From Paguma larvata (taxonomy: Eukaryota > Chordata > Mammalia > Carnivora > Viverridae), in contig CM057830.1 in assembly GCA_030068075.1 (NCBI GenBank), positions 23,468,247 to 23,532,246 on the forward strand: a stretch of DNA of 64,000 nt, in the 5' to 3' direction. The translations under genes and the position numbers were made by a program. The notes beneath the pieces are model-generated. The model made no database searches and was not told the origin of the DNA. It was given only the letters and a program-made list of their open reading frames with translations. Below, in pieces: positions 21,655 to 32,989 of this stretch (position 1 is its first letter; each line of letters starts with the position of its first letter).

Positions 21655-21791
21655 AGGAGGCTGATTCTCATACTCTAGTATGCACACATGAGAATCACCG
21701 GAAGGTCTTGTTAAAACACAGATCGATGTGTTCTTCACATATAGAGCTTCCAATTCAGCAAATCTGAGGTGGGCCTTAAGAGTTTACACTT
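21655..21791. mobile_element. hAT-Charlie-type MER element, left half
   Basis: GAGAATCACCGGAAGGTCTTG, TTCCAATTCAGCAAATCTGAG and GGGCCTTAAGAGTTTAC match the same hAT-type family as 19400-19605. The element is broken by a SINE. Confidence 0.65.
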
Positions 21792-21999
21792 GGAGTGCCT
21801 GGGTGGCTCAGTCAGTTATGCCTCTGACTCTTGATTTCAGCTCAGGTCACGATATCACAGTTCGTGAGTTTGAGCCCCACCCTGGACTCCGCACTGACAG
21901 CACGGAGTCTGCTTGGGATTCTCTCTCTCTCCCTCTCTCTCTCTGCCCTTCCCCTGCTTGCTCTATCTCTCTCTCAAAATAAATGAATAAACTTAAAAA
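21792..21999 (+). mobile_element. CAN-SINE inserted in a hAT element
   Basis: GGAGTGCCTGGGTGGCTCAG head, A and B boxes, long CT tract and AAATGAATAAAC tail. The flanks AAGAGTTTACACTT and AAGAATTTAAATTT are an imperfect target duplication. Confidence 0.95.
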
Positions 22000-22080
22000 A
22001 AGAATTTAAATTTCTAATGAGTTTACGGTCCCTGCTGATGCTGCTGGTTTAAGGAGCACGCTTTGAAAACTCTTGCCTTA
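22000..22080. mobile_element. hAT-Charlie-type MER element, right half
   Basis: Continuation after the SINE: GTCCCTGCTGATGCTGCTGG and AGCACGCTTTGAAAACTC, the expected other end of the element begun at 21655. Confidence 0.6.
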
Positions 22081-23395
22081 AAATATTAATAGCATTAGGC
22101 TTAAGTATTGTTTATGATCAAATAAGTTTGAGAGTTCTTAGAGTTGAACAAAATTAAGCCAGTTTCTTTACTGTGTGACACCTCAGAGCCTTTTATATGT
22201 TATTAGACTTGGTGAATTTTCAAGAAGCATGGCAACATGACAGGCTCTATATATGCCTTAGTTTAAACTAAAGTATGGAAGTGGTGAGTTGCCCTTATAC
22301 TACTAATTTCCAAAGGTGGACCCTGTGAGCACTTTAGCTCTCTTTCTTCAGAGCTACAGCAGAGCTTTTACTGTTTCATATACTGCTATCTGAATGGGTT
22401 GTTAGAATGGTTTGTTAATTAGCATTAACAGAAGACTGTTAGAGTTTTCATTGGTGTAATTAGGGATTTTCCCATGTAAGTAGTGGTTAAAAGATTGGAT
22501 AGAGATATCCCCTTGTATGAACAAGGTATACAAATCTAGTAAGGTTTTACTCTTTAATGTGAGAAATGATATTCTAAATTTCATTCCTAATTCTGGAAAC
22601 TTCTTGATTGCCTGGCTCCTACCAGCCTAATTAGCCGAATTCTTTCTCTAATATTATCATATTTGCCTTTGGGTGAAGTTTTCATGCAAAATGATGTTGG
22701 ATCATTTTGTGGCTTCATAGAGTTGACTGGCTATTTTGTGCTTGCTTGTGAATAAATGTCTAAAGACGATTTTGCTCCTACTTGGCTCAAATTACAATCT
22801 AGGAGCAAAGCTCCTAAAGGAAGAGGCTGACCCTTCACATCTAGCCAGGGGCAGCTGTGGCCTTCCGCAGGAAAGGACAGAATAGCTGTGTGGCAGGAGA
22901 TTGCCTTAGGTCAGATCACAACACTACCCCTCCTCCCCCTTTTATTCTGGAGTCTTTGTGAAGCATTTCATACAACCAGTGCTCTTCAAAAACACTTGGG
23001 GAAAATGCTTGCTGTGTGATTATTTTCACCCTTTTAGAACAAAGGAGCTCTATGTCACAGGAAACTAAACAGCATTAGTAAACTGGTCTGTGGAGTCTCT
23101 ATTGTGTTCTGTGTGAAAATTCCATGCAGAGCAAAACAGAAACACAAGAATCACATGGAAGCAAGCAAATAGGAAAGAGGTCATGATTTCATGTTTACAT
23201 TCTTAGCAGCAGTTTCCTAGGGAAATAATTAGTTAGGGTAAATAGTCTATTTTCCTTACTTGGTGGTATAAATTGCATTTTGTCTAGAAAAAGAGTGCTC
23301 TAGAGCAGGAGCGTCTTAGCTTAAAAATATTGTGTGCATGAACGATTCTGGCAAATTTAAAGATATCCTTTGGTCTGTTCTTATTTTGCTTTATT
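22081..23395. other. Unclassified sequence
   Basis: About 1.3 kb with no gene or repeat recognised. Confidence 0.4.
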
Positions 23396-23410
23396 GAAAA
23401 CAAGATGCTC

Positions 23411-23630
23411 GGGGTGCCTGGATGGCTCAGTCGGTTAAGCGTCCAACTTCGGCTCAGGTCATGATCTCACTGTTCCCAAGTTCGAGCCCTACATCGGGCT
23501 CTGTGCTGACACTCAGAGCCTGGAGCCTGTTTCAGATTCTGTGTCTCCCTCTCTGTCTCTGCCCCTCCCCCGCTTGTACTCTGTCTCTCTTTCTCAAAAA
23601 TAAATAAACATTAAAAAAAATTAAAAAAAA
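23411..23630 (+). mobile_element. CAN-SINE, plus strand, with perfect 15-bp TSD
   Basis: Well-preserved copy: GGGGTGCCTGGATGGCTCAG head, TCGGTTAAGCGTCCAACTTC, B box GTTCGAGCCC, AATAAATAAACATT tail. GAAAACAAGATGCTC is identical at 23396-23410 and 23631-23645. The intact duplication suggests a fairly recent insertion. Confidence 0.98.
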
Positions 23631-23645
23631 GAAAACAAGATGCTC

Positions 23646-23884
23646 ATAGGTACATAATCTCAAAATTGAGTGAAATTAAGAAATCTCATCCCTAATATAT
23701 TGTTACATACAAAATAGATGTTCGGTAGATGTCTGGGTTTTAGGGTCATTTCTGATCATGCCCTATTTTGTTTCAGTTGCAAGTTATTACATGGACTTAG
23801 AATATGTAGAAATAGCAGGTATTTTGATGGTGGAGTGGCCCTAATCTACTCTGAACTTTGAGTGAGTGCCATTTCAGGCCCGAA
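23646..23884. other. Unclassified spacer
   Basis: Nothing recognised. Confidence 0.4.
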
Positions 23885-24045
23885 TTAATAGAAAGCACTC
23901 TACTCTCAAGTTAGATTTGAGTTCATTTATTGGTTGTATCACTTACCAGCTCTGTTGGCTGAAAGATACCCTGGAAAATTCTGATTTATTTGAGTTTCAA
24001 TTTGAAACTCTCAGAATGTGATTAATAAAGCCTTACCTCATAGAA
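23885..24045 (+). mobile_element. MIR SINE fragment, plus strand
   Basis: TTGAGTTCATTTATTGGTTG, CACTTACCAGCTCTGTTGG and a late GCCTTACCTCATAGAATG follow the MIR layout. Its 3' end may continue at 24385 beyond an L2 piece. Confidence 0.6.
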
Positions 24046-24047
24046 TG

Positions 24048-24360
24048 ACTCACTCACTTGAAATTTATTGGCTCGTTTCCATGTGATGGGCACTCCTGCA
24101 AGACTTGGGGTACAGCCCTGAACAAGCATGTTCATTACTGTCATGGAGCTCTCATCTAGCCACAGAGGACGGCGAAGACCACCTGCACATATGCAGTGTA
24201 ATATTTGGGGATTATGAGCTTTATGAAAAAAAATAAGTCAGGATAAAGGGGCAAGAGAGAATTATAAGAATGCTGTGTTATTAGGAATCAAACACAGCCT
24301 TTATGACAAATGGACATTTGAGCAGACTTGGAGGAAGTGAATGAGATCTTCTGTGCTCCA
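24048..24360 (-). mobile_element. L2 LINE fragment, minus strand
   Basis: Antisense L2 3' end: GAAATTTATTGGC, TGATGGGCACTCCTGCAAGA, CTTGGGGTACAGCCCTGAAC and TGTCATGGAGCTCTCATCTAG. It then shows ATGGACATTTGAGCAGACTTG. Degraded, non-coding. Confidence 0.75.
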
Positions 24361-24384
24361 AGGTACAACAAGGTAGAACATATG

Positions 24385-24475
24385 TAAAGCACATTATAAA
24401 CTATCTGACACAGAGTAGGTGTGTACCAAATAGTATATATATTCTACTCTATTATGATTACCATTAACAACATTA
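24385..24475 (+). mobile_element. MIR 3' end fragment, plus strand
   Basis: ATGTAAAGCACATTATAAAC followed by CTGACACAGAGTAGGTG resembles the MIR 3' end. It could be the second half of the MIR at 23885, separated by the L2. Confidence 0.5.
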
Positions 24476-24769
24476 TCACTGATGTTGATGCATTTTCATA
24501 AACACTTAACCCGCACATGTTTAGTAGACCAACTTAAGGAAACAATTACTAACTAAAAACTAGGCCCTTCACAGATGAACTGTCACTTTAAGGAAGGGTC
24601 CAGACTTCTTGATATCTCTGCAACTAAAGTTTGAACTCTGACCACTGCTTTTGGCAAGAGCCTTATTATAATCATTGCAATAGTTTATACTCTCAGGATA
24701 TTGATAGGGAAAGTGTGTGGGATAGTAGCTATTAAAAATAATGTCAGCCACCATTATCAGTTACTGATT

Positions 24770-24960
24770 ACTTTTTATTCCTCGTGCAACGTGCTGAGTG
24801 TTTTACACTCACTATTGCTTTGAATTCTCTAAAGAATCTTGCAAAGTTGAGATTGTTAGTATATTCTAACATAACTTGCCTAGGATCATAGGGTTGGAGC
24901 CTGGAGTGGTGTGAAAACAAGACCCACACCCTTATTCACCATATTCACAATGTAAATATA
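24770..24960 (-). mobile_element. MIR SINE fragment, minus strand
   Basis: Reverse MIR order: GTGCTGAGTGTTTTACACTC, CAAAGTTGAGATTGTTAG, AACTTGCCTAGGATCATAGG. Confidence 0.6.
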
Positions 24961-27224
24961 TTGGCAAAAAATTATAGCACTCTGGCAATCATACACAGTT
25001 CAGTTAACATTATGGAGTATATAACTAAAGTTTGTTCCTGGTTTTGGAACCTAGACTTCTGTGTGCTTTTTGTTTTTAAATGGAAACTGTATTTTTAATA
25101 CCAAACAACAAACATGAAAACGAACTTCTGGAGAACATATTTATGCACCCAGAACTTTCTAGAAATAACAGTTCTTGGAATTCTAAGCGCTGAGGAAGCA
25201 AAGAATGCATTTTGACTTTTTAAAATAGTGCACCCTCCCCTCAATTCTATATGTATCCAACATCTCTCTAAAGTGTTGTAGATCACAATCAAATGCCTGA
25301 ATGGAATCATTCATGCAATTCTAAATCATTACTAAGGCCTGTTGAAGACATGGAGGTTTTATAATTTAGGTGTTGTTTGAGAAACCAAATACCTGACTAA
25401 GACAGCTTATTAGATTTTTGAACTTTATTTAGTGGAATGACCTCTGGTGCAACAAATACTATAAATTGGTTTTGAACTATTATTCAGAGTAGCCTGTGGC
25501 TGGCCCTGAATAGACAGACAGTTAGGTAGTGAATTTATTACAAAGTAAATCCCCGGTGACCTACTGTTTTTCTTTTTTAGTGAAGTTCCTGAAAGTATAA
25601 TCCTATCACTTTTGACTTGAATGAACTAATCACTGTCTCCCAAGCTGAACTATACCATCGCATGGAAGTTTAATTTTCATCTTATTTAATTTGACCTTGA
25701 GGAAGCTGAATCATAAAAAGGCAATACAATCTCCAATTCTAAACTTTAAGCATCTCATAATTTCTCCACCCAGAATGATTCCCAAGATACCTTGTGAAAT
25801 TTAAAAAAGGAAGTGGCCAAATTTGCCACCTATAATTTATTCTCCCAGATCTTTTGGCATCTCTTTCTTTTTATCAGGGTTTCTCACACTTCACTGTACC
25901 CAGTGGACAACCCTATGCATGGGTCAGAACCTGGCAATAATAAATGCCAACCATCATCCTCTTTGACTGGGCCTCCTGCTCTAATGCTTAAAGCAATACC
26001 TGACACATGGTTGGCATACATATGGTATTAGTTGTTTGAACCACTAACTCAGTAAATTGATGAATAGATCAACCATCCAACAAACAGACAACAAAAAGCT
26101 CACCTTCGACTTCCATTTGTTTGGGGTTCAATTCAGGACCAGAAAACCAAGTGGAAAAAATATTGTACATAGAAATAGTAGCAAATGATTAATGATTTAC
26201 ATTTCCTAGAAATGTATCGATATCTCTTCCTTTGACTTTCTGTAAACATCAAACGAAAGGAATGCTTAACTGGAAATTTTTAATTCTACTGGGGCAAAAT
26301 CATGAGGAAGACACTGTGAAGACATGACTAGATACATTTTTGGCATCTTTCTCAACATCCAACATCCCAGGAGTATAAAATACGTGCTAGATTTCCACTT
26401 AACCTTTTGGAATTTCAGATTTCCCAAACTATGTCTCCTTTATTTCCTCTTTAGACTGTCATCTGCAGATTCATAAATCATTTGGAAAGCCTAAAATGAG
26501 CACCACTTTAAGGAGAGGATGGGTAGGACAAGGGAAGTTTTTGGAAACCATCTTTTGAAATAATAATTTCTTTGTTTGTGCACCAGCACCCAGGAGTTTA
26601 TATGGCCTAAAATTTTACAGCCAGTAATTATAGTATGACAAAACAATATTCAGTACTAAGATACATTTCAAAATTTTAAAGCACACTTCAAATACATCAA
26701 GGCACATTATTTGATAACCGTGAGATTAATGTGCAAACAGAAATATCTGTGGCATTTTAGTGGTATGGAATGACGAATACTTACTGCAGACTTGAACATC
26801 AAGGGGCTCACATTCCTGCATCTTACTGTAGGGAGATGTCAGGAAAGGCAGGCACTGCCCCTAAGCTTCTTGGAAGAAGGTCTGGTGATGGTTATTGCTG
26901 TCCATAAACATCAAAATAGAGGTCACTAGCTGCAACTCCATAGTTGGGGTGAGACAGGGAACACTGAGCCAAACCTTGTGAGCTGTGAGCCTCAGCAGAA
27001 GCTGAGAGTCTCGTCATAGAACTCTCACACACTGTTTCAAGCAAGAATCAGGGTAGTAACTTGAGATTCTTGCTATATCAACTCCCTATTGTAAAATTTG
27101 TTTGACTTCAAGAAGAGGTACAACAGTAACTTCTATTCTGTCAATAACCAGAGTGAGAACTATACATTATCTGCCAATTACTATGAACTATTAGAATTGT
27201 TTAGTTGAACTTAAAAAAAAAAAG
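24961..27224. other. Unclassified sequence with a possible L2 3' end
   Basis: About 2.3 kb, no gene recognised. A short ACCTGACACATGGTTGGC stretch near 25998 resembles an L2 3' end but is too short to call. Confidence 0.4.
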
Positions 27225-27419
27225 AACAAGAAGGTCTCCTTGGCATAGTCTTGAAGAAGCTACATAGGCAGAAATGGAAAATTCGGATGGAGGAGGGGCT
27301 GCCCTAAGTAGAATTGAGAGTGCTAGCAGAAGAGTTGGAGCGCTATGAATGGGATCCTGGTAGATTAGTGTAGCTTCCTTGGTTTGATTATGGAAATGTG
27401 ATAGAAAGCTACTGTGGGA
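27225..27419 (-). mobile_element. Possible L2 fragment, minus strand (left part)
   Basis: AGAAGGTCTCCTTGGCATAG and the GAGAGTGCTAGCAGAAGAG context fit antisense L2, but the match is weak. The same character continues after the SINE. Confidence 0.4.
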
Positions 27420-27646
27420 GGGGCGCCCGGGTGGCTCAGTCAGTAAAGCGTCCAACTTCAGCTCAGGTCATGATTTTATAGTTCATGAGTTCGAGCCCCG
27501 CGATGGGCTTTGGGCTAATGGCTCAGGGCCTGGAGCCTGCTTTAGATTCTGTGTCTCCCTCTCTCTCTGCCCTCCCCTGCTGCTTGCACTCTGTCTTTCT
27601 GTCTCTCAAAAATTAATAAACATTTTAAAAATTAATTATAAAAAAA
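27420..27646 (+). mobile_element. CAN-SINE, plus strand
   Basis: GGGGCGCCCGGGTGGCTCAG head, A box CTCAGTCAGTAAAGCG, B box GAGTTCGAGCCCCG, CT tract and AATTAATAAACATT tail. Target duplication GAAAGCTACTGTGG / GAAACTACTGTGG (one base lost) surrounds it. Confidence 0.96.
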
Positions 27647-27659
27647 GGAAACTACTGTG

Positions 27660-27850
27660 GAAATGAAAGACAGTGGTGACATAAAGGAGTGACTGACAAG
27701 ATGACAGCTAGTCAGGGAATCTGCCTTAGAAGGTGGCCAATCAGGATCAATTCTTGAAAAGGACTGGTGGAAGATATTTGGCATGTTGAATGGACATGGT
27801 TTGGTTATAGATTGGATAATGAGAACAAAAGATACGGCGGTGTAAAACAT
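27660..27850 (-). mobile_element. Possible L2 fragment, minus strand (right part)
   Basis: Continuation of the weak antisense L2 pattern after the SINE (GACATAAAGGAGTGACTGAC, then GGAAGATATTTGGCATG). Confidence 0.35.
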
Positions 27851-28635
27851 CACTCGCAGTCAAAGAATCGGACTATTGCTACTGACAGAGAGACAAATGA
27901 ATAAGAAGAGGGAAAGTATGAGAGGGAGGTAAGGAAGAGGAATTTTTAAATGATTACTTTCAGCATTATCTTTTCTGCTTTGGAACCTCTTAGCTCCCTC
28001 CAACTGAGGAGAAGACATGGTCCCACCTAAAGGATCCTGACTGAAGCTGAGGAATACCTAGGCTGCTGTGGCTTCTCCCACTCATTGGAAACCTTGGTAT
28101 TAGTTATGAGCTGCAGGATACAGATGCTAACCTGATAAATCTACTTTCCCTCTCAAGGCCTCCCAAATCACAGTTCCTTAGGCCCCATCATGTTCCACTT
28201 CATAGGAAACCTCTTCCACCTCCTTTCTGGTCATCCCAGCTTGCGTTCCTCATAATTCTCTGCACACAGAGACCCTCCTTCTTCTTCTGTTCTGATGGTG
28301 GTGCTGCTTTACGGATTGCTCTTCTAATGACCACCTTCTGCTTGCCTGGTTCTCCAGGAATCGTAGCAAGGATTTTCCAGCACTCTGTCTCACTCACGTG
28401 GTCAGAAGCCACTGCCTCACTTTAGACTCTGCTCATTGACCAGTGTCAAGCATAGGGCCAAGTTGTGATTTTGTATAAGCATACTTCTTAGAAACTGTGC
28501 CTTTCCTTCTGTCTGTATGCCTACAATTCTACCTCAGTCTCCAAGCCACTTTTCCCAGTATCTGCCTCATCCTAGAGTGCTTCCATTGTTTCAAAATAGT
28601 TACAGCCTGCCACGTGCAAAACAAATGTGCACAAT
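27851..28635. other. Unclassified sequence
   Basis: No gene recognised. The pyrimidine-rich stretch near 28200-28420 yields a 70-codon minus frame without known motifs. Confidence 0.4.
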
Positions 28636-28639
28636 TCCC

Positions 28640-28795
28640 TGCTATGTACTTGGCATATGGTATCTCATTTAATCTTAATGACCACCCTGAAAAGAAGATG
28701 TTATTACTTATTTTTGCAGATGACAAAACTGAGCTTCACAAATATTATAACTCATACAGCACAAGAGATACGTAATGGCCAGGACTTAAAATGGG
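28640..28795 (-). mobile_element. MIR SINE fragment, minus strand
   Basis: Reverse MIR layout: GGTATCTCATTTAATCTTAA, TTTTTGCAGATGACAAAACTG and a GGCCAGGACTTAAA segment. Confidence 0.75.
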
Positions 28796-29072
28796 CTGTT
28801 TAAATTCGAGGCTTGGCTTTTTCCAGTGTGCTATAGCAAAATATGGAAGTGGATAAGTGTTAGGAGACAGCTTTATGTCTGTTGCCACCTATCCTGTTTA
28901 CCATGCTGAACCATGAGACCTCATAGCTCACACTCAGGATGATTACATTATCCTGTTTAATTGAGAAGTTACTAAGAGCTATCGATAGCCTGATATTCTC
29001 TAATTAAGATGCAAGGAAAGAGTAGATGCACCAGAAGACTAGAAATATGGATTGGAGATTGTCCACACAAAG
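28796..29072. other. Unclassified spacer
   Basis: Nothing recognised. Confidence 0.4.
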
Positions 29073-29515
29073 ATTGCATTAGATTCTTCTTGCTGCTGCG
29101 ACAAATGATCACAAGCTTAGTGGCTTAAAACAACACAAATTTATCAGGTCAGTGACATGAGTCTCATTGGAATAAAACCAGAGTGTCAACAGGGCTGAAT
29201 TCCCTTCCAGAGAAGGGGAGCCGGAGAAGGGGAGGCTTGGTCACCTTGCCTTTTCTTACTTCTGAAGGTTGCCCACATTCCTTGGCTTGTGGTGCACTTT
29301 CTCTCTCTTCAAAGCCAGCAATGTCTTACTTCTCTAACCATGCTCTCACAGCAAACAAAAGCTCTCTGCCCTTCAGGACTCATGTGATTAGAAAGGGCAC
29401 ACTGACATCAGCTCTCAACTCAAGGTCCATAACCTTCAGCACAACTGCAAAGTCCCCTTTCTCATGTCAGGTAACATATTCACAGGCTTTAGGGGTTAGA
29501 ATTAGAGGGACTATT
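29073..29515 (-). mobile_element. MaLR/MLT1-type LTR, minus strand
   Basis: Same layout as the LTR at 672-1230: TTGCTGCTGCGACAAATGA, AGTGGCTTAAAACAACACAA, CATTCCTTGGCTTGTGG, TCAGGTAACATATTCACAGG and a terminal GGGGTTAGAATTAGAGG. The 112-codon plus-strand frame over it is antisense to the LTR. Confidence 0.8.
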
Positions 29516-32504
29516 ATCTGATTTCTTCATAGATATTTTCTGAAACAGAGAGAACAGATGAGAGTCTCATATTCAGTGTCAACTAGGGCCATTTTGATAA
29601 GTGACAAAGGCACCCAAATGACAAGGAAATCCTCTGAGGCGATATAGACAGTGATACTCTATCCTTAATTCTACGTAACTATAGATTTCCCCTGTGTGGT
29701 GGCAATGGCGTCTTGTCTTAAAGTGACAGTGACTCCCACACCTTGCTAGATAATGCCATATATTCCAGTTCAGCCCAAGTAGCCATTGGAAGGGGAACTT
29801 TTTTATTTAATTGGAGCAAAGAGATGTATGTCATTTTCTGATGTTCTTTCTGTTGGTGTCTGATTTTGTAGTAATTTGAAATCTAGACCTTTTTCTAAGC
29901 TATTCAGGTTGACATTTTTTCTTCCTTGAGAGTTCCTATTTGGTAAATGATAGTCTAGGAGAAGGACAAATACCTTGCACTGAATCTTCTACTAGTTGGA
30001 ATTCTCAGAGAATGAGGGTTCGTGGTGTCTTCTAGCCCCTTCTCAGTTTCACAAATTATCCATTGGACCCGGTTTTCCATGTCATCAATTTGTTACATCC
30101 TAAATTTCATCAAAGCAAAATATTCCTTAAGAGAAAGGTTATGTCAGGTATCTTTTTAGTGTAAACCCTATATATATCCTGAATTACGTAAGAAGGAACT
30201 TTGTAACAAGTGTTTGTTTCTGAGACGTCACCAAGCACCTCGCATGTCTTGCCTGTAAATTATCTTTCACCATTTCTTTTTCTGACTGAGTAACTAATTG
30301 TCAGATCCAGCTAAATATCTCACTTTTTTGCTTCAATGAGCTGCTTTCCTAGGATTGACTCCTATGTGCCTACACAGAGCACAGTCCAGTATTATTTCAG
30401 GCACTCAAACTAGGTCAGAGTAGATTCAGGGCCTTAATCACAAAACACTCATGTCAGATGGATATCACTATCATAATCAGAATTCTAGATCGATCTCATA
30501 TTGGCCAGAGAATAGAGTTTCTGATTTAAAATAAATGGTGGGAGAAGGAATGGAAAAGCAACAATATAGAACATGAGCAGGATGTGTCCTCATTTCTGCA
30601 TCCTTTCTTTTTCTCACTAATTATTAAGACAGATAACACCAGAGTCCTTTGTTTGTAACTCCTATGGTTGCACATGGTTGCTTTTGATGATGCAATATCA
30701 CCTAGAAATGAGCATTCATGGGTTGGAGGACTAGGAAGGCAAAAGAAAGCCAATCCATATGAATGAACCTTAGCAGCTCCCCTGCTCCATTCCACTAACT
30801 GACATAAAGTACCAAAGAATTCCCTTTAGATAGTGTGTGTCATTTTTTCCGGTATGTAGGTAAATACCAAGTGATTCTACTTCAACATATTTGATTACCA
30901 GTGAGTGTGTATTGCCTTTTCACTGGTGTGGTTCAAATTGGTCCTCAGGTGGTCTGCCTGAAAATCCACCATTTGTGGGCTCTGGTGGTGATGTTTCTAG
31001 TGCCTGTTTGTTTTCTTGTCAATTTAGCATTAATCAGGATAGCAGTCCCAATAATGGATCCATTCCCTACCTCTCCTATTATACGGGTCTCCTTTTCACG
31101 GGTCAACATGGATATAGGTAGAGGTAGTTATTGAGAAGTTACTTAAGCCTGCTTGTCCGGTCTGTCCTTTATGTTAGGGTCATCTTTTGTGTTAAGGCCA
31201 TCTGCCTGTGTACTATTACCCAACCATCTCGTAAAACTAAGGCACAAATTCCAACCCTAAAAGGGCATTCCTCTGAACCACTGTTTGCCTCCACCCATTA
31301 ATTTCGTGTTTGCTCTCATCTCTTTGTCAGAGGTTCCTGACACTCATGTTCCCCTTTGGATTTCCTCATTTGGGTGGATTCTTTAGAATTACCCCTTGGC
31401 TGGTAAACCCTCAGTTTTTCCTCTCTTAGTCTTCTACTGCCTAGATGACACTTCCCTGTTCTAAATCCTTAGCCAGGTAGAATTCCACTCCTAACCCAGG
31501 CCACCTGCAGATCTTCCATTTCTGCCATTTTCAACAAGGCAATGACATGTTTCATCATTGTTGTTTGTTTTTTTTTTTTATGAAAAAGGTATGTTTTAAG
31601 ATGGTTTAAATCTCTTCTTCGAAATAACAAAAGTGTTCTTTATTGTATATGTATATGTATGTATAGTCTAATCCCCCTTCTTCAGCTACCTAACATGAAT
31701 AATGTGAAATTTACAAATTTTCTTCCAATGTTCATGTTTTACTTATTCCATTGTCAAGACCACATCAAACTACCTTATCATTCTTGGGATCCTTGATTTA
31801 AGATCTTTTGAGAAATCACAGTGCCAACAGAAATTATAAAATAAAGGTACTTGGGTAAGAGGAATGGTCACTTACCAGGCATTTATAGATTCAGATTGAA
31901 ATCCGATGATCACACATTTTGCCTCTAGCTTTTGCTAAATAGTTGGTTCTATTGCTTCATTCACAATAAGCTATTGATATATTTTGTCAAAACCTTTTAC
32001 AAAGACTTTTCCAGCAACATGAATAGAGAAAAAGATCTGAGAGAGGTACTCTGAGTATCTTATGGATACAAATTTCCACCCTCCATAAATCTCACTTCAA
32101 CATTTATCTTTGACTTAGGGTGGTCAGTTTTAAATATAACTGGCTCTTCTGATAAAATACTTTCCTTTCAGTTTTTTTCTTTCTCTTAAATAGAACACAA
32201 TTTTAAGAGTTTTTGGTTTGTTTTCACTAGCTGATGTAATGGCTACAACACTTACCACACCCTACTTCCCTAACACACATATACACAGTTCTTAAATTCC
32301 CATTATTTTGTTTACATGGTGTAGGTGCCTTGGTGATGTGAATCCATTCTTTTCTATCATTTATTATTCCCTATCAGTGATTTCTTGAAATCCATTTACG
32401 ATAAAATCATTATTTCATAATTTTTAAATATTCAGAAAACTAGTGATTTCAGAAATGTGGCAAATTGCCTTATAAAAGCATACATTTAAGGAAACTATAC
32501 AGAT
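29516..32504. other. Unclassified sequence, no SINE
   Basis: Three kilobases with no gene and no confidently recognised mobile element. A poly-T run occurs near 31568. Frames of 76-89 codons lack known motifs. Confidence 0.4.
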
Positions 32505-32700
32505 TTCAAGACACCACAACCTCGATTATCAAGTGATTTGAGGACCTTCTTCATTAGCTTCTCTGAGGTGCTTTTTACCAAGATTCATCCCCCAGCCTGC
32601 CACAGACTTACCAAGCCAGAGTCTCTGAGGATGAAACCAGGACAGAACCTGCTCTGATAATTTTCATAAACACTAAAACCGGAGAACCATTGCCCCTCAC
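32505..32700. mobile_element. hAT-type MER element fragment (probable)
   Basis: GCCAGAGTCTCTGAGGATGA and ACCGGAGAACCATTGCCCC fit the family seen at 19400 and 21655, with strong divergence. Confidence 0.45.
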
Positions 32701-32767
32701 AGCCATTAGAAATCTAGTTTGAGGTCTACAAGAGGCAATCACAATGTGCCATCTAAAAAATACTCTA

Positions 32768-32958
32768 GGGGTGCCTGGGTGGCTCAGTCAGTTTAGCACC
32801 CAACTCTTGGTTTTGAGCTCAGGTTATGATCTCAGGATTCGTGAGTTTGAGCCCTGTGTCAGGCTCCATGATGCCTGCTTGGGATTTTCTCACTCTCTCC
32901 CCCTCTCTCTGCCCCTCCCCTGCTTGCACTCTTTCTCAAAATAAATAAATAAACTTAA
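32768..32958 (+). mobile_element. CAN-SINE, plus strand
   Basis: GGGGTGCCTGGGTGGCTCAG head, an A box with a T change (CAGTCAGTTTAGC), B-box region GAGTTTGAGCCC, CT tract and AATAAATAAATAAAC tail. It is the only SINE between 27.6 and 44.4 kb. Confidence 0.95.
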
Positions 32959-32989
32959 AAAATAAAACTAAAAATGAAAACCCTGTATT

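Noticed and set aside
29183..29521. 112-codon open frame, plus strand
   Set aside because: It is antisense to a MaLR-type LTR.
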